A stretch of 64,000 bases of DNA from Herbaspirillum huttiense (GCF_004367745.1 NZ_CP037993.1:3658001-3722000); one strand, 5' to 3'; counted from the first letter of the stretch, positions 44,257 to 53,047 are shown. Program-made: numbers and translations. The notes: a model not told the origin generated them from the sequence alone.

Positions 44257-45885
44257 ATGTTGACCAGAATAAAGTTGCGTACCGGCCTGATGCTGGTACT
44301 GGGACTGTTGACGCTGGCGCTGTGGCTGGCTGCCGGCATGGCCTGGCAGGGTGCGCGCTCGGCCAGCCGCGCCACCGCCGCGCTGATCGAACTCTCGGAC
44401 CGCCACATCCAGCCGCTGCATGACACCGAGCGCCTGTTCCTGAACACCCTGATCAACATGGACAATGCCTACATCAACCTGGTCAAGGGCGATGAAATCA
44501 AGTCCAACGACTACAGCCGGCGCGCCTCGGCAGCCCTGCAGGACGCACGCAAGGCCTTCGATGGCTATCGTCAGGGATTGACGCCATCGGCACTGGCGGA
44601 ACCGGAAGCGCTGCGCGTCTCGGCTGCCTACGACAGCTACATCAAGGTATTGAACCTGCGCGAGGTCGCCCTCTATGACGTATCGCTGGAGGACTACGCC
44701 GCCGCCACCGTCAGCGCCGAAGCCGCCGACCGCGAATTCGCCGCCACGCTGCGCGCCGTGATCCAGCATGCGGAACAGGTCAAGGATGGCCTGCGCCTGG
44801 CCTCCGAACGCCGCTCGGACCAGGCCACACTGCTGGCGGTGGCCATGCTGGCGGCCTCGGTCCTGCTCATCGCGATCTGCTGGCTGCTGTTTGATCGCCT
44901 GCTCTTGCAGCCGCTCAAACGCGCAGCCGACCATTTCGACCGGATCGCCGATGGCGACCTGAGCCAGGCGGTGCAAGGCATCTCCGGCAATGAAATCGGC
45001 GTCCTGCTGGCGGCTCTGCAGCGCATGCAGCATGGCGTGGCCCGTACCGTGGGCGACATTCGCGAAGCGACCCGGGACCTGCATCACGGGGCCGCCGACA
45101 TCGCCCAGGGCAACGGCGAACTGGCACAACGCACACAAGCCCAGGCCAGCACGCTGGAGACCACCGCCGCGACACTGGAACGGCTCTCCGGTGCGGTGCG
45201 CAACAATGCACAAAATGCCGAGCGCACCAACGCGCTGGCCGCTGCTGCCGCCAGCGATGCCGAGCGCGGCGGACAGGTCATGAGCGGCATCGCCGGGGCG
45301 ATGGCCCAGGTTACCGCCGGGGCGGGACGCATTTCCGACATCGTCAGCCTGATCGACGGCATCGCCTTCCAGACCAACATCCTGGCATTGAACGCCTCGG
45401 TCGAAGCCGCCCGTGCCGGCAGCCAGGGCCGGGGTTTCGCGGTCGTGGCATCGGAAGTGCGCTCGCTGGCACTGCGCAGCGCCGAGGCCGCTCGCGAAGT
45501 CAAGGACCTGATCGCCACCTCGATCGGTTCCGTCGACCAGGCTGCGCAACAGGTCAAGGAGGCCGACCAGGCCATCGTGCAGATCGTGCAGTCCTTCGGC
45601 AACGTCATGACCACCGTCAACGAGATTGCGATGGCAACGCGTGAGCAGGCCGAGGGGATTTCCCAGGTCAGCCTCAGCCTGGCCGAGATGGATCGCGCGA
45701 CCCAGCAGAATGCTGCCTTGGTCGAACAGACCGCTGCTGCCGCCGATGCCCTGACCGAACGGGCGGCCACACTCACGGCGTCGGTGGCGGTGTTCACGCT
45801 GACCGCACCGGCAGCGGTGATGCTGGCCGACACGGACGGCAGTCCCGCTTTGCCACTTCCTCCGCTGGCCGCGTTGAGTCAATGA
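44257..45885 (+). CDS. Methyl-accepting chemotaxis protein (4HB sensor) in the bufferin run
   Basis: The 542-aa receptor has two transmembrane helices flanking a periplasmic four-helix-bundle-type sensor (about residues 30-190), HAMP, and a signalling domain with [20 protein letters not shown] and [20 protein letters not shown]. It lacks the C-terminal pentapeptide found in the other chemoreceptor of this window. GGGGAGG precedes ATG 44257, 19 nt after doxX. Its stop overlaps the TPR-methyltransferase gene by 4 nt. The placement suggests it senses the stress handled by the buf genes. Confidence 0.93.
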   Translation: MLTRIKLRTGLMLVLGLLTLALWLAAGMAWQGARSASRATAALIELSDRHIQPLHDTERLFLNTLINMDNAYINLVKGDEIKSNDYSRRASAALQDARKAFDGYRQGLTPSALAEPEALRVSAAYDSYIKVLNLREVALYDVSLEDYAAATVSAEAADREFAATLRAVIQHAEQVKDGLRLASERRSDQATLLAVAMLAASVLLIAICWLLFDRLLLQPLKRAADHFDRIADGDLSQAVQGISGNEIGVLLAALQRMQHGVARTVGDIREATRDLHHGAADIAQGNGELAQRTQAQASTLETTAATLERLSGAVRNNAQNAERTNALAAAAASDAERGGQVMSGIAGAMAQVTAGAGRISDIVSLIDGIAFQTNILALNASVEAARAGSQGRGFAVVASEVRSLALRSAEAAREVKDLIATSIGSVDQAAQQVKEADQAIVQIVQSFGNVMTTVNEIAMATREQAEGISQVSLSLAEMDRATQQNAALVEQTAAAADALTERAATLTASVAVFTLTAPAAVMLADTDGSPALPLPPLAALSQ

Positions 45886-47240
45886 ATTCACCCCGCATGA
45901 CCGAGATCAAGACAAGGAGCGAACCCATGCCGTCTACCGGGGTCCTGGAAGAGCTGATTGAAGAAAGCTTCACTTCGGCCTTCAACCACCATGCAGCGGG
46001 CCGCCTGCAAGCTGCCGAGGAGGACTATCGCCTGGTCCTCGCCATGGAGGAGCAGTACGCCCCGGCCCAGCACTACCTGGGCGTACTGCTGCACCAGTGC
46101 GGACGGCACGAAGAAGGCCTGGCGCTGATGCACGAAGCCGCGCGTACCAGCCCGCCCGATGCCGACTGGAGCAATGATCTGGGCAACGTCCTGTTCGCCT
46201 GCGGGCGCTTCGACCAGGCGGAGCTGGCCTATGGAAAAGCCCTGGCCTTGCACTCCGACGATGCCCAGGTGTGGACCAACCTGGCCGCCGCACGGCGGGC
46301 GCAACATCAGCCGCAGGCCGCCATCGCTGCCTGCGAGCAAGCTTTGCTGCGGGATCCGCATTGCCTTGCAGCCCTGCATCAGTTGGCCGAGCTCTACGCT
46401 GCGCTGGGCGACCGCATGCAGAGTTCGCGTTACCAGTGCCTGGCCTTCGTACTGCCTCCGCATGAGGGGAAGTCACGCGAGCTGCTGGCCATTTCCTTCT
46501 ACTTCCTGGGACGGATGGAAGAAGCGGCGCAAGTCTGCCGCCAGTGGCTGCAGGAAGAGCCAAGCCACCCCATCGCCAGCCACATGCATGCGGCGTACGC
46601 GGGTCTGCCCAGCCACAGCGTGCCGCGCGATTACATCGTGCGTCGCTTCGATGAGTATGCCGATCACTTCGACAGCAACCTGGTCAGCCACCTGGACTAT
46701 CGCGGACCGGAAGTGCTGGGCACGTTGCTCAACGCCTTCCTGCCGGGGATGGCGCCAAGTGTGGTGCTGGACGCCGGCTGCGGCACCGGGCTGTGTGCGC
46801 CGGTCCTCGCGCCTTACGCGCTGGCACTGGAAGGTGTGGACCTCTCCCCCAACATGTTGCGTCATGCCGCGCAACACCCGCAGTACACGGCGCTGGAACA
46901 GGCGGACGTGGTGGAATGGATGGCAGCCCATCCGGCACGCTATGGCCTGATCGCCGCCTGTGACGTGCTGATCTACTGCGGGGAGCTGGCGTCCTTCTTC
47001 GCAGCGGCGCGATGCTCCCTGCAGCCGCAGGGCCATCTGATCTTCACGGTGGAACTGGCTGGTGAAGAACACGCCGCACCCTACACGCTCCATCCCAGCG
47101 GCCGCTTCCGCCACCAGCGCAGTTATGTCGAACACTGCCTGCAAGCCGCGGGCCTGGAGGTGCTGCTGGTGCGCGAAGAAAGCCTGCGCGTCGAAATGCA
47201 GCAAGCCGTGCCGGGACTGGTGGTCCTGGCACGGGGGTGA
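45882..47240 (+). CDS. TPR-containing SAM-dependent methyltransferase
   Basis: The 452-aa protein has an N-terminal array of TPR units (about residues 30-215: HHAAGRLQAAEEDYRLVLAM, LGNVLFACGRFDQAELAYGK, LAAARRAQHQPQAAIAACEQ) and a C-terminal class-I methyltransferase domain. The SAM motif is VLDAGCGTGLCAPVLAPYAL near residue 290. It starts in the stop of the chemoreceptor gene (ATGA). It is not CheR by motif. It could modify a protein or small molecule; the target is unknown. Confidence 0.88.
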   Translation: MNSPRMTEIKTRSEPMPSTGVLEELIEESFTSAFNHHAAGRLQAAEEDYRLVLAMEEQYAPAQHYLGVLLHQCGRHEEGLALMHEAARTSPPDADWSNDLGNVLFACGRFDQAELAYGKALALHSDDAQVWTNLAAARRAQHQPQAAIAACEQALLRDPHCLAALHQLAELYAALGDRMQSSRYQCLAFVLPPHEGKSRELLAISFYFLGRMEEAAQVCRQWLQEEPSHPIASHMHAAYAGLPSHSVPRDYIVRRFDEYADHFDSNLVSHLDYRGPEVLGTLLNAFLPGMAPSVVLDAGCGTGLCAPVLAPYALALEGVDLSPNMLRHAAQHPQYTALEQADVVEWMAAHPARYGLIAACDVLIYCGELASFFAAARCSLQPQGHLIFTVELAGEEHAAPYTLHPSGRFRHQRSYVEHCLQAAGLEVLLVREESLRVEMQQAVPGLVVLARG

Positions 47241-47244
47241 ACGA

Positions 47245-47266
47245 TCGCGCCGGAGCGCCGGCGCGA
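47245..47266. terminator. Hairpin between the convergent methyltransferase and peroxiredoxin genes
   Basis: TCGCGCCGG pairs with CCGGCGCGA, a perfect 9-bp stem with a 4-nt loop, 4 nt after the methyltransferase stop. It has no T-tract but sits where termination of both genes is expected. Confidence 0.5.
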
Positions 47267-47277
47267 CTTGGCCGCGC

Positions 47278-47943
47278 TCAGCCGATCGCGCGAGCGATGG
47301 CCGGCAACATGTCCGACGGTTCCGGACGGCGGGTGTAGTCTGGATTGACTTCGGCATAAACGATCACGCCATCCGGCGCGATCACGTAGCGGGCCGGCAT
47401 GGGCAGCGTCCAGCTGGCATCGCCATTGAAAGCCGGCAATTCATTCTTGAGCGAGCGATACAGCTCCACCAGATAATCCGGCAAGGTGAAGCGCAGTCCG
47501 AAGGCGGCGGCTACCTCATTGCCCGCGTCCGAGAGGATGGGGAATTCCAGGCCGTTCTGGCGCATCGCCTTGCGGCTGTTGGCCGGCAGCTGCGGCGAGA
47601 TCGCCACCAGGCTGGCTCCGGCCTGCTGCAACTGCGGCAGCACTTCCTGCAGCGCCTGCAATTCCATATTGCAGTAAGGGCACCACACACCACGATAGAA
47701 ACTCACCGCCAGCGGTCCTCGGGCCAGCAGCTCGGCGGAGGAGACCGGCTTGCCATCCGGATCGACCAGCGTGAACTGGGGTGCACGGTCACCCGCCTTG
47801 AGCGCCCGTGCGGCCGCCCCTGATGCGATCAGTTCATCGGTGGCGCGCTGCATGGTGGCAATGACCGGTGCGGGTACATTGTAGGGTGGCTTGCCGGCCA
47901 CGAAGTCGGCTTTGAAGGCGTCCAGCTTGTCTTGCAGAGTCAT
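47278..47943 (-). CDS. Peroxiredoxin-like (AhpC/TSA) family protein
   Basis: The 221-aa thioredoxin-fold protein has FYRGVWCPYCNMELQALQEV, a CxxC active site in the place of the peroxidatic Cys, preceded by GDRAPQFTLVDPDGKPVSS. This WCPYC form occurs in the 'peroxiredoxin-like' AhpC/TSA subfamily. It probably reduces organic peroxides or acts as a thiol oxidoreductase in the cytoplasm. It diverges from a LysR gene that presumably controls it, and is convergent with the methyltransferase. Confidence 0.9.
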   Translation of the reverse strand: MTLQDKLDAFKADFVAGKPPYNVPAPVIATMQRATDELIASGAAARALKAGDRAPQFTLVDPDGKPVSSAELLARGPLAVSFYRGVWCPYCNMELQALQEVLPQLQQAGASLVAISPQLPANSRKAMRQNGLEFPILSDAGNEVAAAFGLRFTLPDYLVELYRSLKNELPAFNGDASWTLPMPARYVIAPDGVIVYAEVNPDYTRRPEPSDMLPAIARAIG

Positions 47944-48060
47944 GATGAGGCTCCTGTCATTGAGGTCGGTAAATGGGATAAGGCTGCTCGGCGGTGTTCC
48001 TCACCACCGATGCAGCGCATTCTGGTCCTCTTCTGACGGGAATGGCAGACAGGCAATGGC

Positions 48061-48087
48061 TATAATGCTTATTCCACTTTGGAATAA
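48061..48087 (+). promoter_or_regulatory. Promoter -10 and palindromic operator before the LysR gene
   Basis: TATAAT at 48061-48066 is followed by the perfect palindrome TTATTCCACTTTGGAATAA (48069-48087), ending 11 nt before the ATG. Its position over the transcription start suggests autorepression, and it also lies upstream of the divergent peroxiredoxin gene. Confidence 0.65.
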
Positions 48088-48098
48088 ATGAGATCACT

Positions 48099-48992
48099 AT
48101 GGATCGCTTGCTGGCCATGACGGCCTTTGTACGGGTGGTGGAGGCGGGATCGTTCTCGGCGGCGGCGCGGGTACTGGGCGTGGGACAGCCGGCAGTCTCC
48201 AAGACCGTGGCGCAGCTGGAAGACAAGCTCAAGGTCAGGCTGCTGCTGCGCTCCACCCACGGTCTCACGCCGACCGAAGCGGGGATGCGTTTCTTCGAGC
48301 GCGCCCGCGTGGCCATCCAGGAAGCGGAGGAAGCCGAACTGGCCGCACGCGGTGCCGGCGCAGGCCTGGCCGGACGCTTGCGGGTTTCGGCCGCCCCCAC
48401 CTTTGCGCGGCTGTTCGTGATTCCCTTCCTGCCGCTGTTTCTGGCACGTCATCCGGCACTGGAGGTGGACGTGATCCTGGATGACCGCACCATCGACCTG
48501 GTGGCCGAAGGCATCGACGTCTCGCTGCGCATGGGGAACCTGGCCGATTCCGCCAGCGTCGCGCGCAAACTGGCCACGACGCGGCGCTCGGTACTGGCTA
48601 CCCGCGCCTATCTGGAGCGGGCTCCGGCACCACGGGTACCGGCAGATCTGGCCAGGCACGAGACCCTGGTCTTGAGCCAATTGGACAATGTCTGGACCTT
48701 CACCCGTGCCAGTACCGCAGTCTCGGTCATGGTGCAGGGGCGGGTGCGTTTCAACGCCGCCGAGGGCATCCGCGCGGCCGTGCTGGCCGACATGGGTCTG
48801 GCCATTGCCTCTGACTGGATGTTCGCCCCTGAACTGGCGGCCGGCAGCGTGGTACGCGTCCTGGAAAAATGGACGCTGCCGGACATCGCCCTGTGGGCGG
48901 TCTTTCCCACCGGCAGGCTGGCCAGTGCCAAGGCGCGTGCCTTTGCTGATTTCGTCGAGGAGATCATGCTGCAGCAGCAGATCCTGACCTGA
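48099..48992 (+). CDS. LysR-family transcriptional regulator
   Basis: The 297-aa protein has an N-terminal winged helix-turn-helix (FVRVVEAGSFSAAARVLGVG then QPAVSKTVAQLEDKL) and a C-terminal effector domain typical of the CrgA/DmlR-like group. No direct clue to the inducer. It diverges from the peroxiredoxin-like gene, the usual arrangement for a LysR regulator and its target, so an oxidative signal is possible. Confidence 0.92.
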   Translation: MDRLLAMTAFVRVVEAGSFSAAARVLGVGQPAVSKTVAQLEDKLKVRLLLRSTHGLTPTEAGMRFFERARVAIQEAEEAELAARGAGAGLAGRLRVSAAPTFARLFVIPFLPLFLARHPALEVDVILDDRTIDLVAEGIDVSLRMGNLADSASVARKLATTRRSVLATRAYLERAPAPRVPADLARHETLVLSQLDNVWTFTRASTAVSVMVQGRVRFNAAEGIRAAVLADMGLAIASDWMFAPELAAGSVVRVLEKWTLPDIALWAVFPTGRLASAKARAFADFVEEIMLQQQILT

Positions 48993-49300
48993 AGCAGGCG
49001 TCGATCAGGACGCGTGGCATGGATCCTGCATCGCATCGCGGCAAGCCTGCCGACCCAAGCATGCCAGGACGGCAACGCAGGGGCACGAGCCATATCCACC
49101 GTGCAACACGGATGAAGAAAGTTTCACTTTTTGTCGCACTTTTAGACCAAGGTACAGTCGTACCGGCATCCGGCATGGCTTAGAATAGCCAAAGCTCACG
49201 ACGTAATCGATTGGTACGCACCGGCTTGATGCGCGATGAATTTCCCCTTTTCGTCGCCCTGGACAGGCCGCCAAGGTGCGACATCTGAAAAGGAAACGTA
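48993..49300. other. Intergenic region between the LysR gene and a small gene
   Basis: About 308 bp without a credible ORF. It contains GGTACAGTCGTACC near 49150 (a short palindrome) and CTTAGAATAGCC near 49179, which could be -10 sequence for the small gene 49301-49489. Nothing further is evident. Confidence 0.45.
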
Positions 49301-49489
49301 ATGACGCAGTCACCCAAAAACATCTCGGCCCTGATGTGTGAGCTCAGCGTGGCGCTGGCGGAATTGTCGGAGAAGATGAGCAATCTCTCGGTCACGCTGG
49401 AAAATTCCTACCTGGAATCCAACGCTCCGGAACCGGCCGCCCTCATGGAAGCGGCCCGCGAAACCATCGAGAAGGCGCGCGGCAGCTGA
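49301..49489 (+). CDS. Small helical protein, unknown function
   Basis: The 62-aa product starts MTQSPKNISALMCELSVALA and continues ELSEKMSNLSVTLENSYLES. It has a heptad-like spacing of Leu, Met and Val that suggests an amphipathic helix or short coiled coil. AAAGGAAA lies upstream of the ATG. No family is recognised. It is a separate unit between a LysR gene and a TonB receptor and has codon use like the chromosome. Confidence 0.6.
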   Translation: MTQSPKNISALMCELSVALAELSEKMSNLSVTLENSYLESNAPEPAALMEAARETIEKARGS

Positions 49490-49530
49490 GTCCACGCCGC
49501 GCCAGCATCTCCCTTCAACTCACCTCATCC

Positions 49531-49556
49531 GGCAGCCGGATTCCTTCCGGCCTGCC
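49531..49556. terminator. Terminator-like hairpin between the small gene and the TonB receptor
   Basis: GGCAG/CTGCC and CCGGA/TCCGG form a 10-bp stem with one bulged C and a 5-nt loop, in the gap between convergent genes. No long T-tract. Confidence 0.4.
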
Positions 49557-49596
49557 CGGCTAGCCGGCCACTCAGCCACAGCAGCGGCCTCCCTCA

Positions 49597-51921
49597 TCAA
49601 AAGTCATATTTCAGCTCGGCAAAGACCGTGCGCTGCGGGAAGGGATGGAACAGGAAGTAATCCCGGTTGGTCAGGTTGTCCACGCCCACCGCACCGCTCC
49701 AGTGGCGGTCGATGCGATAGCGCACGCGGGCATCGAACACGGTATAGCCATCGAAGCCCTGATAGGTGTGCGTGTTGATGTCGGTATTGTCGACGGTCGC
49801 GTAGACCCGCCCGCTGTAACGCCCTGCCACCGTATAGGTCCAGCGGTCATCCGGCTTGTAGCTGGCCACCAGCGTGGCGCGCCATTCCGGCACGTAGGGC
49901 GTGCGCTTGCCCACCGAGGTCGCGCCCGCCGTGGTGGCGACATAGCCCTTGTTTTCCAGGATGCGGGCATCGACCCAGGTCACGCTGCCGTTCAGCGAGA
50001 AACCGCGTACCAGCAGATCGTTGCGCTCGAAGGCCGCCTCGATGCCGCGCTGGCGGGTGCGATCCACGTTCTGCGTGAAGGAGGCTACACCGCTGCCGAT
50101 GGTGGAACTCTGCGAAATCAGCGCATCCGAAACCCGCTCTTCGAACAGCGAAACGCGCCACTTGCCCTGCCCTTCCTGCAACTGCTTTTCGATGGCCAGT
50201 TCGGTGGACCAGACTTTCTCGGGCTTCAGGTTGGGATTGGCCTGCAGATAGACGCCATTGAGCAGCACGTTCTGGTACAGCTCGCCCACGGTCGGGAAGC
50301 GCAGCGCCCGGCCGGTGGAGAGCGTCGTCACCCAGTCGTCCGCCAGGGCCCAGGCCAGCGAGGCTTTGGGCGAGAGTCCGCTGTGGCTGACCTCCGGCTG
50401 GTTCACCGCGAAGACGGTGCTGCCTGAGGTCGAGACATTGCGGCCATCGAAGGCACGCCACCATTCGTACCGTGCGCCCAGCGTGGCCTTCAGGGAAGAC
50501 GACAAGCGCCACACATCCTGTGCCCACAGCGCGGAAGTCTCGGTCTTGCCGCGCGAGTCGGAGGCCAGCGTGCCATTGCCGCCGCTGATCCAGTTGCTGG
50601 TGTTCCAGGTCGGCGTGGCCAGGGTGTAGCGATCCACATGCGCACCAAAGCTGATGACCTGGGCACTGCCCTGTGGACGCCAGATGCCCTTGGCATCGAC
50701 CGTGCTCCAGCCGGTGCCGCTGGCATCGGCGATGGTGCCGGCCCCGCCGCTCTGGCCGGCCGGGAAGGTGGCCGTCGAGGTGCGCGTCAGGTCACGCGAC
50801 GCGGACAAGGTCGACGCCGCCAGTTGCCAGTCCCACTCGCCCCCGGTCTTGCTGCGCAATTCCAGCGATTGCATCCATTGCTGCTGGTCCACGTCGTTGC
50901 TGGAAAAGCCGCTGGTATAGGCCGTGGCGCCACTGGCGGTCTTCAGGAAACTCTGCGGATTGGCGCTGGCCTGGTTCTGCCAGAAGCCCAGGGTATAGGT
51001 GGCCGTGAGCGCTGGCGTGAAGTCGTAGGAGACCTTCAGCCGCGCCGTGTCCTGCACCGTATGGGTAAGATTGCCGGCCCCCAGCACATACAGGTTCTTG
51101 CCGGTACGATCCTGCGCCAGCACCGCGCCGGTAGTGCCGGCCGGCAGGCTGGTGGCAGTGATGTAGGTCACCGGCTGCGAGTAGCTGTCCAGATGATTGA
51201 CCGAGAAGCGCCAGGCCAGCGCCCCGCTGCGATTGCCCAAGCCGACGTTGTACTCCTGCGCGCGATAGGTACCGGACGCGCCGTACTGACTGAAATCCTG
51301 CTGCGCATATTGCGCCTTGATGCTGGCCTCGAACTGCTGCGGCATGCGCGTGGTGATCTCGGTGACCGCACCGTAGGAATTGCCCGGATACTCCGCCGCA
51401 AACGGTCCATACATCACGTCGATGCGCTCGATCTCTTCCGGTGCCACCATGAACCAGCGCGGCGAGCCATTGCCATTGTTGTTGTTCACCAGCGCCGAGA
51501 GCAGGATGCCGTCGGCATAGATCAGGCTGCGCGCACTGGCGTTCACGCCCGTGGTGCGAGTGGCCAGCGGGGATTGCGTATCGCCGATGTAGCGCTTGCG
51601 CACCGAGAGGCTGGGCAGATACTTCAGCGCATCCGAACTGTCGGTGACGTTGATGCTGTTGGCAGCGGTATCGGCAGTGACGCTGGCCGTGGTCTGCGGC
51701 AGTTGCTTGCGCTCGGCGACCGAGCCACTGCTGCGCACTTCGATGGTGGGCAGGGTCGAGGCCTCGCTGCTGCCGTCACTGGCGGCGGCCTGCTGGGCCA
51801 GGGTGCTGCCGCTCCAGGCGCAGAGCACGGCCAGCAGCAAGGGATGCAGGCGAAGCGGACGGGAGACGGCAGAAGCCGGCGAAGACGGAGACAATGAGGA
51901 GCAAACAGGCAGCGTGTTCAT
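49597..51921 (-). CDS. TonB-dependent receptor
   Basis: The 774-aa outer-membrane receptor starts at ATG 51921 with a signal peptide ending near STLAQ, followed by a plug domain (ATRTTGVNASARSLIYADGI, PEEIERIDVMYGPFAAEYPG, NSYGAVTEITTRMPQQ) and a 22-strand-type barrel ending LKYDF with terminal Phe. The plug lacks the GSPGG signature of siderophore receptors, so the ligand might be another compound such as a vitamin or metal chelate. No transport partner lies adjacent. Confidence 0.92.
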   Translation of the reverse strand: MNTLPVCSSLSPSSPASAVSRPLRLHPLLLAVLCAWSGSTLAQQAAASDGSSEASTLPTIEVRSSGSVAERKQLPQTTASVTADTAANSINVTDSSDALKYLPSLSVRKRYIGDTQSPLATRTTGVNASARSLIYADGILLSALVNNNNGNGSPRWFMVAPEEIERIDVMYGPFAAEYPGNSYGAVTEITTRMPQQFEASIKAQYAQQDFSQYGASGTYRAQEYNVGLGNRSGALAWRFSVNHLDSYSQPVTYITATSLPAGTTGAVLAQDRTGKNLYVLGAGNLTHTVQDTARLKVSYDFTPALTATYTLGFWQNQASANPQSFLKTASGATAYTSGFSSNDVDQQQWMQSLELRSKTGGEWDWQLAASTLSASRDLTRTSTATFPAGQSGGAGTIADASGTGWSTVDAKGIWRPQGSAQVISFGAHVDRYTLATPTWNTSNWISGGNGTLASDSRGKTETSALWAQDVWRLSSSLKATLGARYEWWRAFDGRNVSTSGSTVFAVNQPEVSHSGLSPKASLAWALADDWVTTLSTGRALRFPTVGELYQNVLLNGVYLQANPNLKPEKVWSTELAIEKQLQEGQGKWRVSLFEERVSDALISQSSTIGSGVASFTQNVDRTRQRGIEAAFERNDLLVRGFSLNGSVTWVDARILENKGYVATTAGATSVGKRTPYVPEWRATLVASYKPDDRWTYTVAGRYSGRVYATVDNTDINTHTYQGFDGYTVFDARVRYRIDRHWSGAVGVDNLTNRDYFLFHPFPQRTVFAELKYDF

Positions 51922-52136
51922 GGCGAGGATGTCTGGCTTTTCTTGGTGTTGTGAGGGAAGCGCGCGCAGCCGCACCCGCGACCGCCGTGACGTTCGCACT
52001 CCCTGTTTTTTTCATCGGCGCAATCTATCACGCAGCCTGTGCGCTGCAATCCCGTGGCCGTGCTGCCGTCCGGCAAGAGCGGCTTGCGGATCCGGAGAAA
52101 GTCCTTTTGGCACAAGCAGTTAGCGGCAGCGAACAA

Positions 52137-52171
52137 CAAAAAAAATGGGCTGCGACATATTGCCGCAGCCC
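52137..52171 (-). terminator. Second hairpin with A-run, minus-direction terminator form
   Basis: GGGCTGCG at 52147-52154 pairs with CGCAGCCC at 52164-52171. On the minus strand a T-rich run (the A-run at 52136-52145) follows the stem. It may be a back-up terminator beyond uraH or a barrier before the TonB receptor gene. The remaining part of this 503-bp gap shows no ORF of quality. Confidence 0.6.
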
Positions 52172-52352
52172 GCAAATACAACAGAGAGGAGGTGTGATTG
52201 GACCCGATTTCCGTCCTCCGTCCCTTAATCCACATCAAACACGCTGCGCTGATCCTTGCCCTTTTACCTTCACGCACAACATCCGGTCACGCCACCAGAA
52301 GCCGCGGGTGAATTGCGCATCGTCACGCCGGCGCCGCTTCTTGCGGAAATAA

Positions 52353-52387
52353 AAAAATCCGGCTTCTTGCGCGAAGGCCGGATTTTT
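52353..52387 (-). terminator. Terminator downstream of uraH
   Basis: AAAAATCCGGC at 52353-52363 pairs with GCCGGATTTTT at 52377-52387; the A-run on the left gives the T-tract on the minus strand. Confidence 0.85.
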
Positions 52388-52424
52388 CATTCATCGATTC
52401 CAGAGATAAATCAGGTGCGCATCA

Positions 52425-52778
52425 TCAACTGCCGCGATAAGTCGAATAAGCCCACGGCGACACCACCAGCGGCACGTGATAGTTCTGCGAAGCATCGGCC
52501 ACGCCGAAGGCAATCACCACTTCATCGACGAAACGCGGTTCCGGCAGGCTCACGCCCTGTTCCGCAAAATAATCACCGGCCGCAAAGACCAGTTCGTACT
52601 TGCCGGGCTGCAGCGCCTCGCCTTCCAGCAGCGGCGCATCGCAACGGCCATCGCTGTTGGTGACGGCGTGCTTGAGCAGCGTCTTGCCGCCGCCAGTCAC
52701 CGCGTAGAGCGCCAGCTTGACGCCCGCGCCGGGCTTGCCCTTGGTGATATCCAGCACGTGCGTGCTCAGTTTGCCCAT
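52425..52778 (-). CDS. uraH: 5-hydroxyisourate hydrolase
   Basis: UraH (transthyretin-like protein) hydrolyses 5-hydroxyisourate, the first product of urate oxidation. The 117-aa product has the signature opening LSTHVLDITKGKPGAGVKLA, an Arg-containing middle segment (SDGRCDAPLL), HVPLVVSPWAYSTYRGS and the C-terminal tetrapeptide YRGS that closes the active site. It fits with the puuD urate oxidase encoded 9 kb away in the same direction, both in purine breakdown. Confidence 0.97.
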   Translation of the reverse strand: MGKLSTHVLDITKGKPGAGVKLALYAVTGGGKTLLKHAVTNSDGRCDAPLLEGEALQPGKYELVFAAGDYFAEQGVSLPEPRFVDEVVIAFGVADASQNYHVPLVVSPWAYSTYRGS

Positions 52779-52980
52779 GTTGCTGTCCTTTCGCTGTGTA
52801 ATGGATGAGTGAGGATGAGTGATCGTGAGCGCCGATGATATACCGCCGCCCGCCGAACCCTATACGAGTGCGCTTATACCGGCCATCGATGCAGCGGACA
52901 TAATGCCTTACCGCGCAGCCCCCTGCCAAACCGGAGCCGACATCCGGACCGCAGATACCAGCACGGGCCCGGCGCGGCAA

Positions 52981-53016
52981 TCATTTAAATCATTTAAATC
53001 ATTTAAATCATTTATA
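52981..53016. repeat. Tandem 9-bp repeat (TCATTTAAA) x4
   Basis: Three exact copies of TCATTTAAA and a fourth with one change (TCATTTATA) run head to tail just upstream of the Tsx-like gene (ATG 53048). Each junction makes the palindrome ATTTAAAT. The array lies in or near the promoter and could vary in length by slippage or bind a regulator several times. Confidence 0.85.
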
Positions 53017-53047
53017 TCAAACAACATCCATCACTGGAGGAGACACC

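Noticed and set aside
44113..45891. 592-codon minus-strand open frame opposite the second chemoreceptor
   Set aside because: The plus strand encodes a textbook chemoreceptor with HAMP and tip motifs; the antisense product has no recognisable features.
52981..53016. CRISPR-like array
   Set aside because: The units are 9 bp and directly adjacent, with no spacers; this is a simple tandem repeat. No CRISPR array is seen elsewhere in the window.
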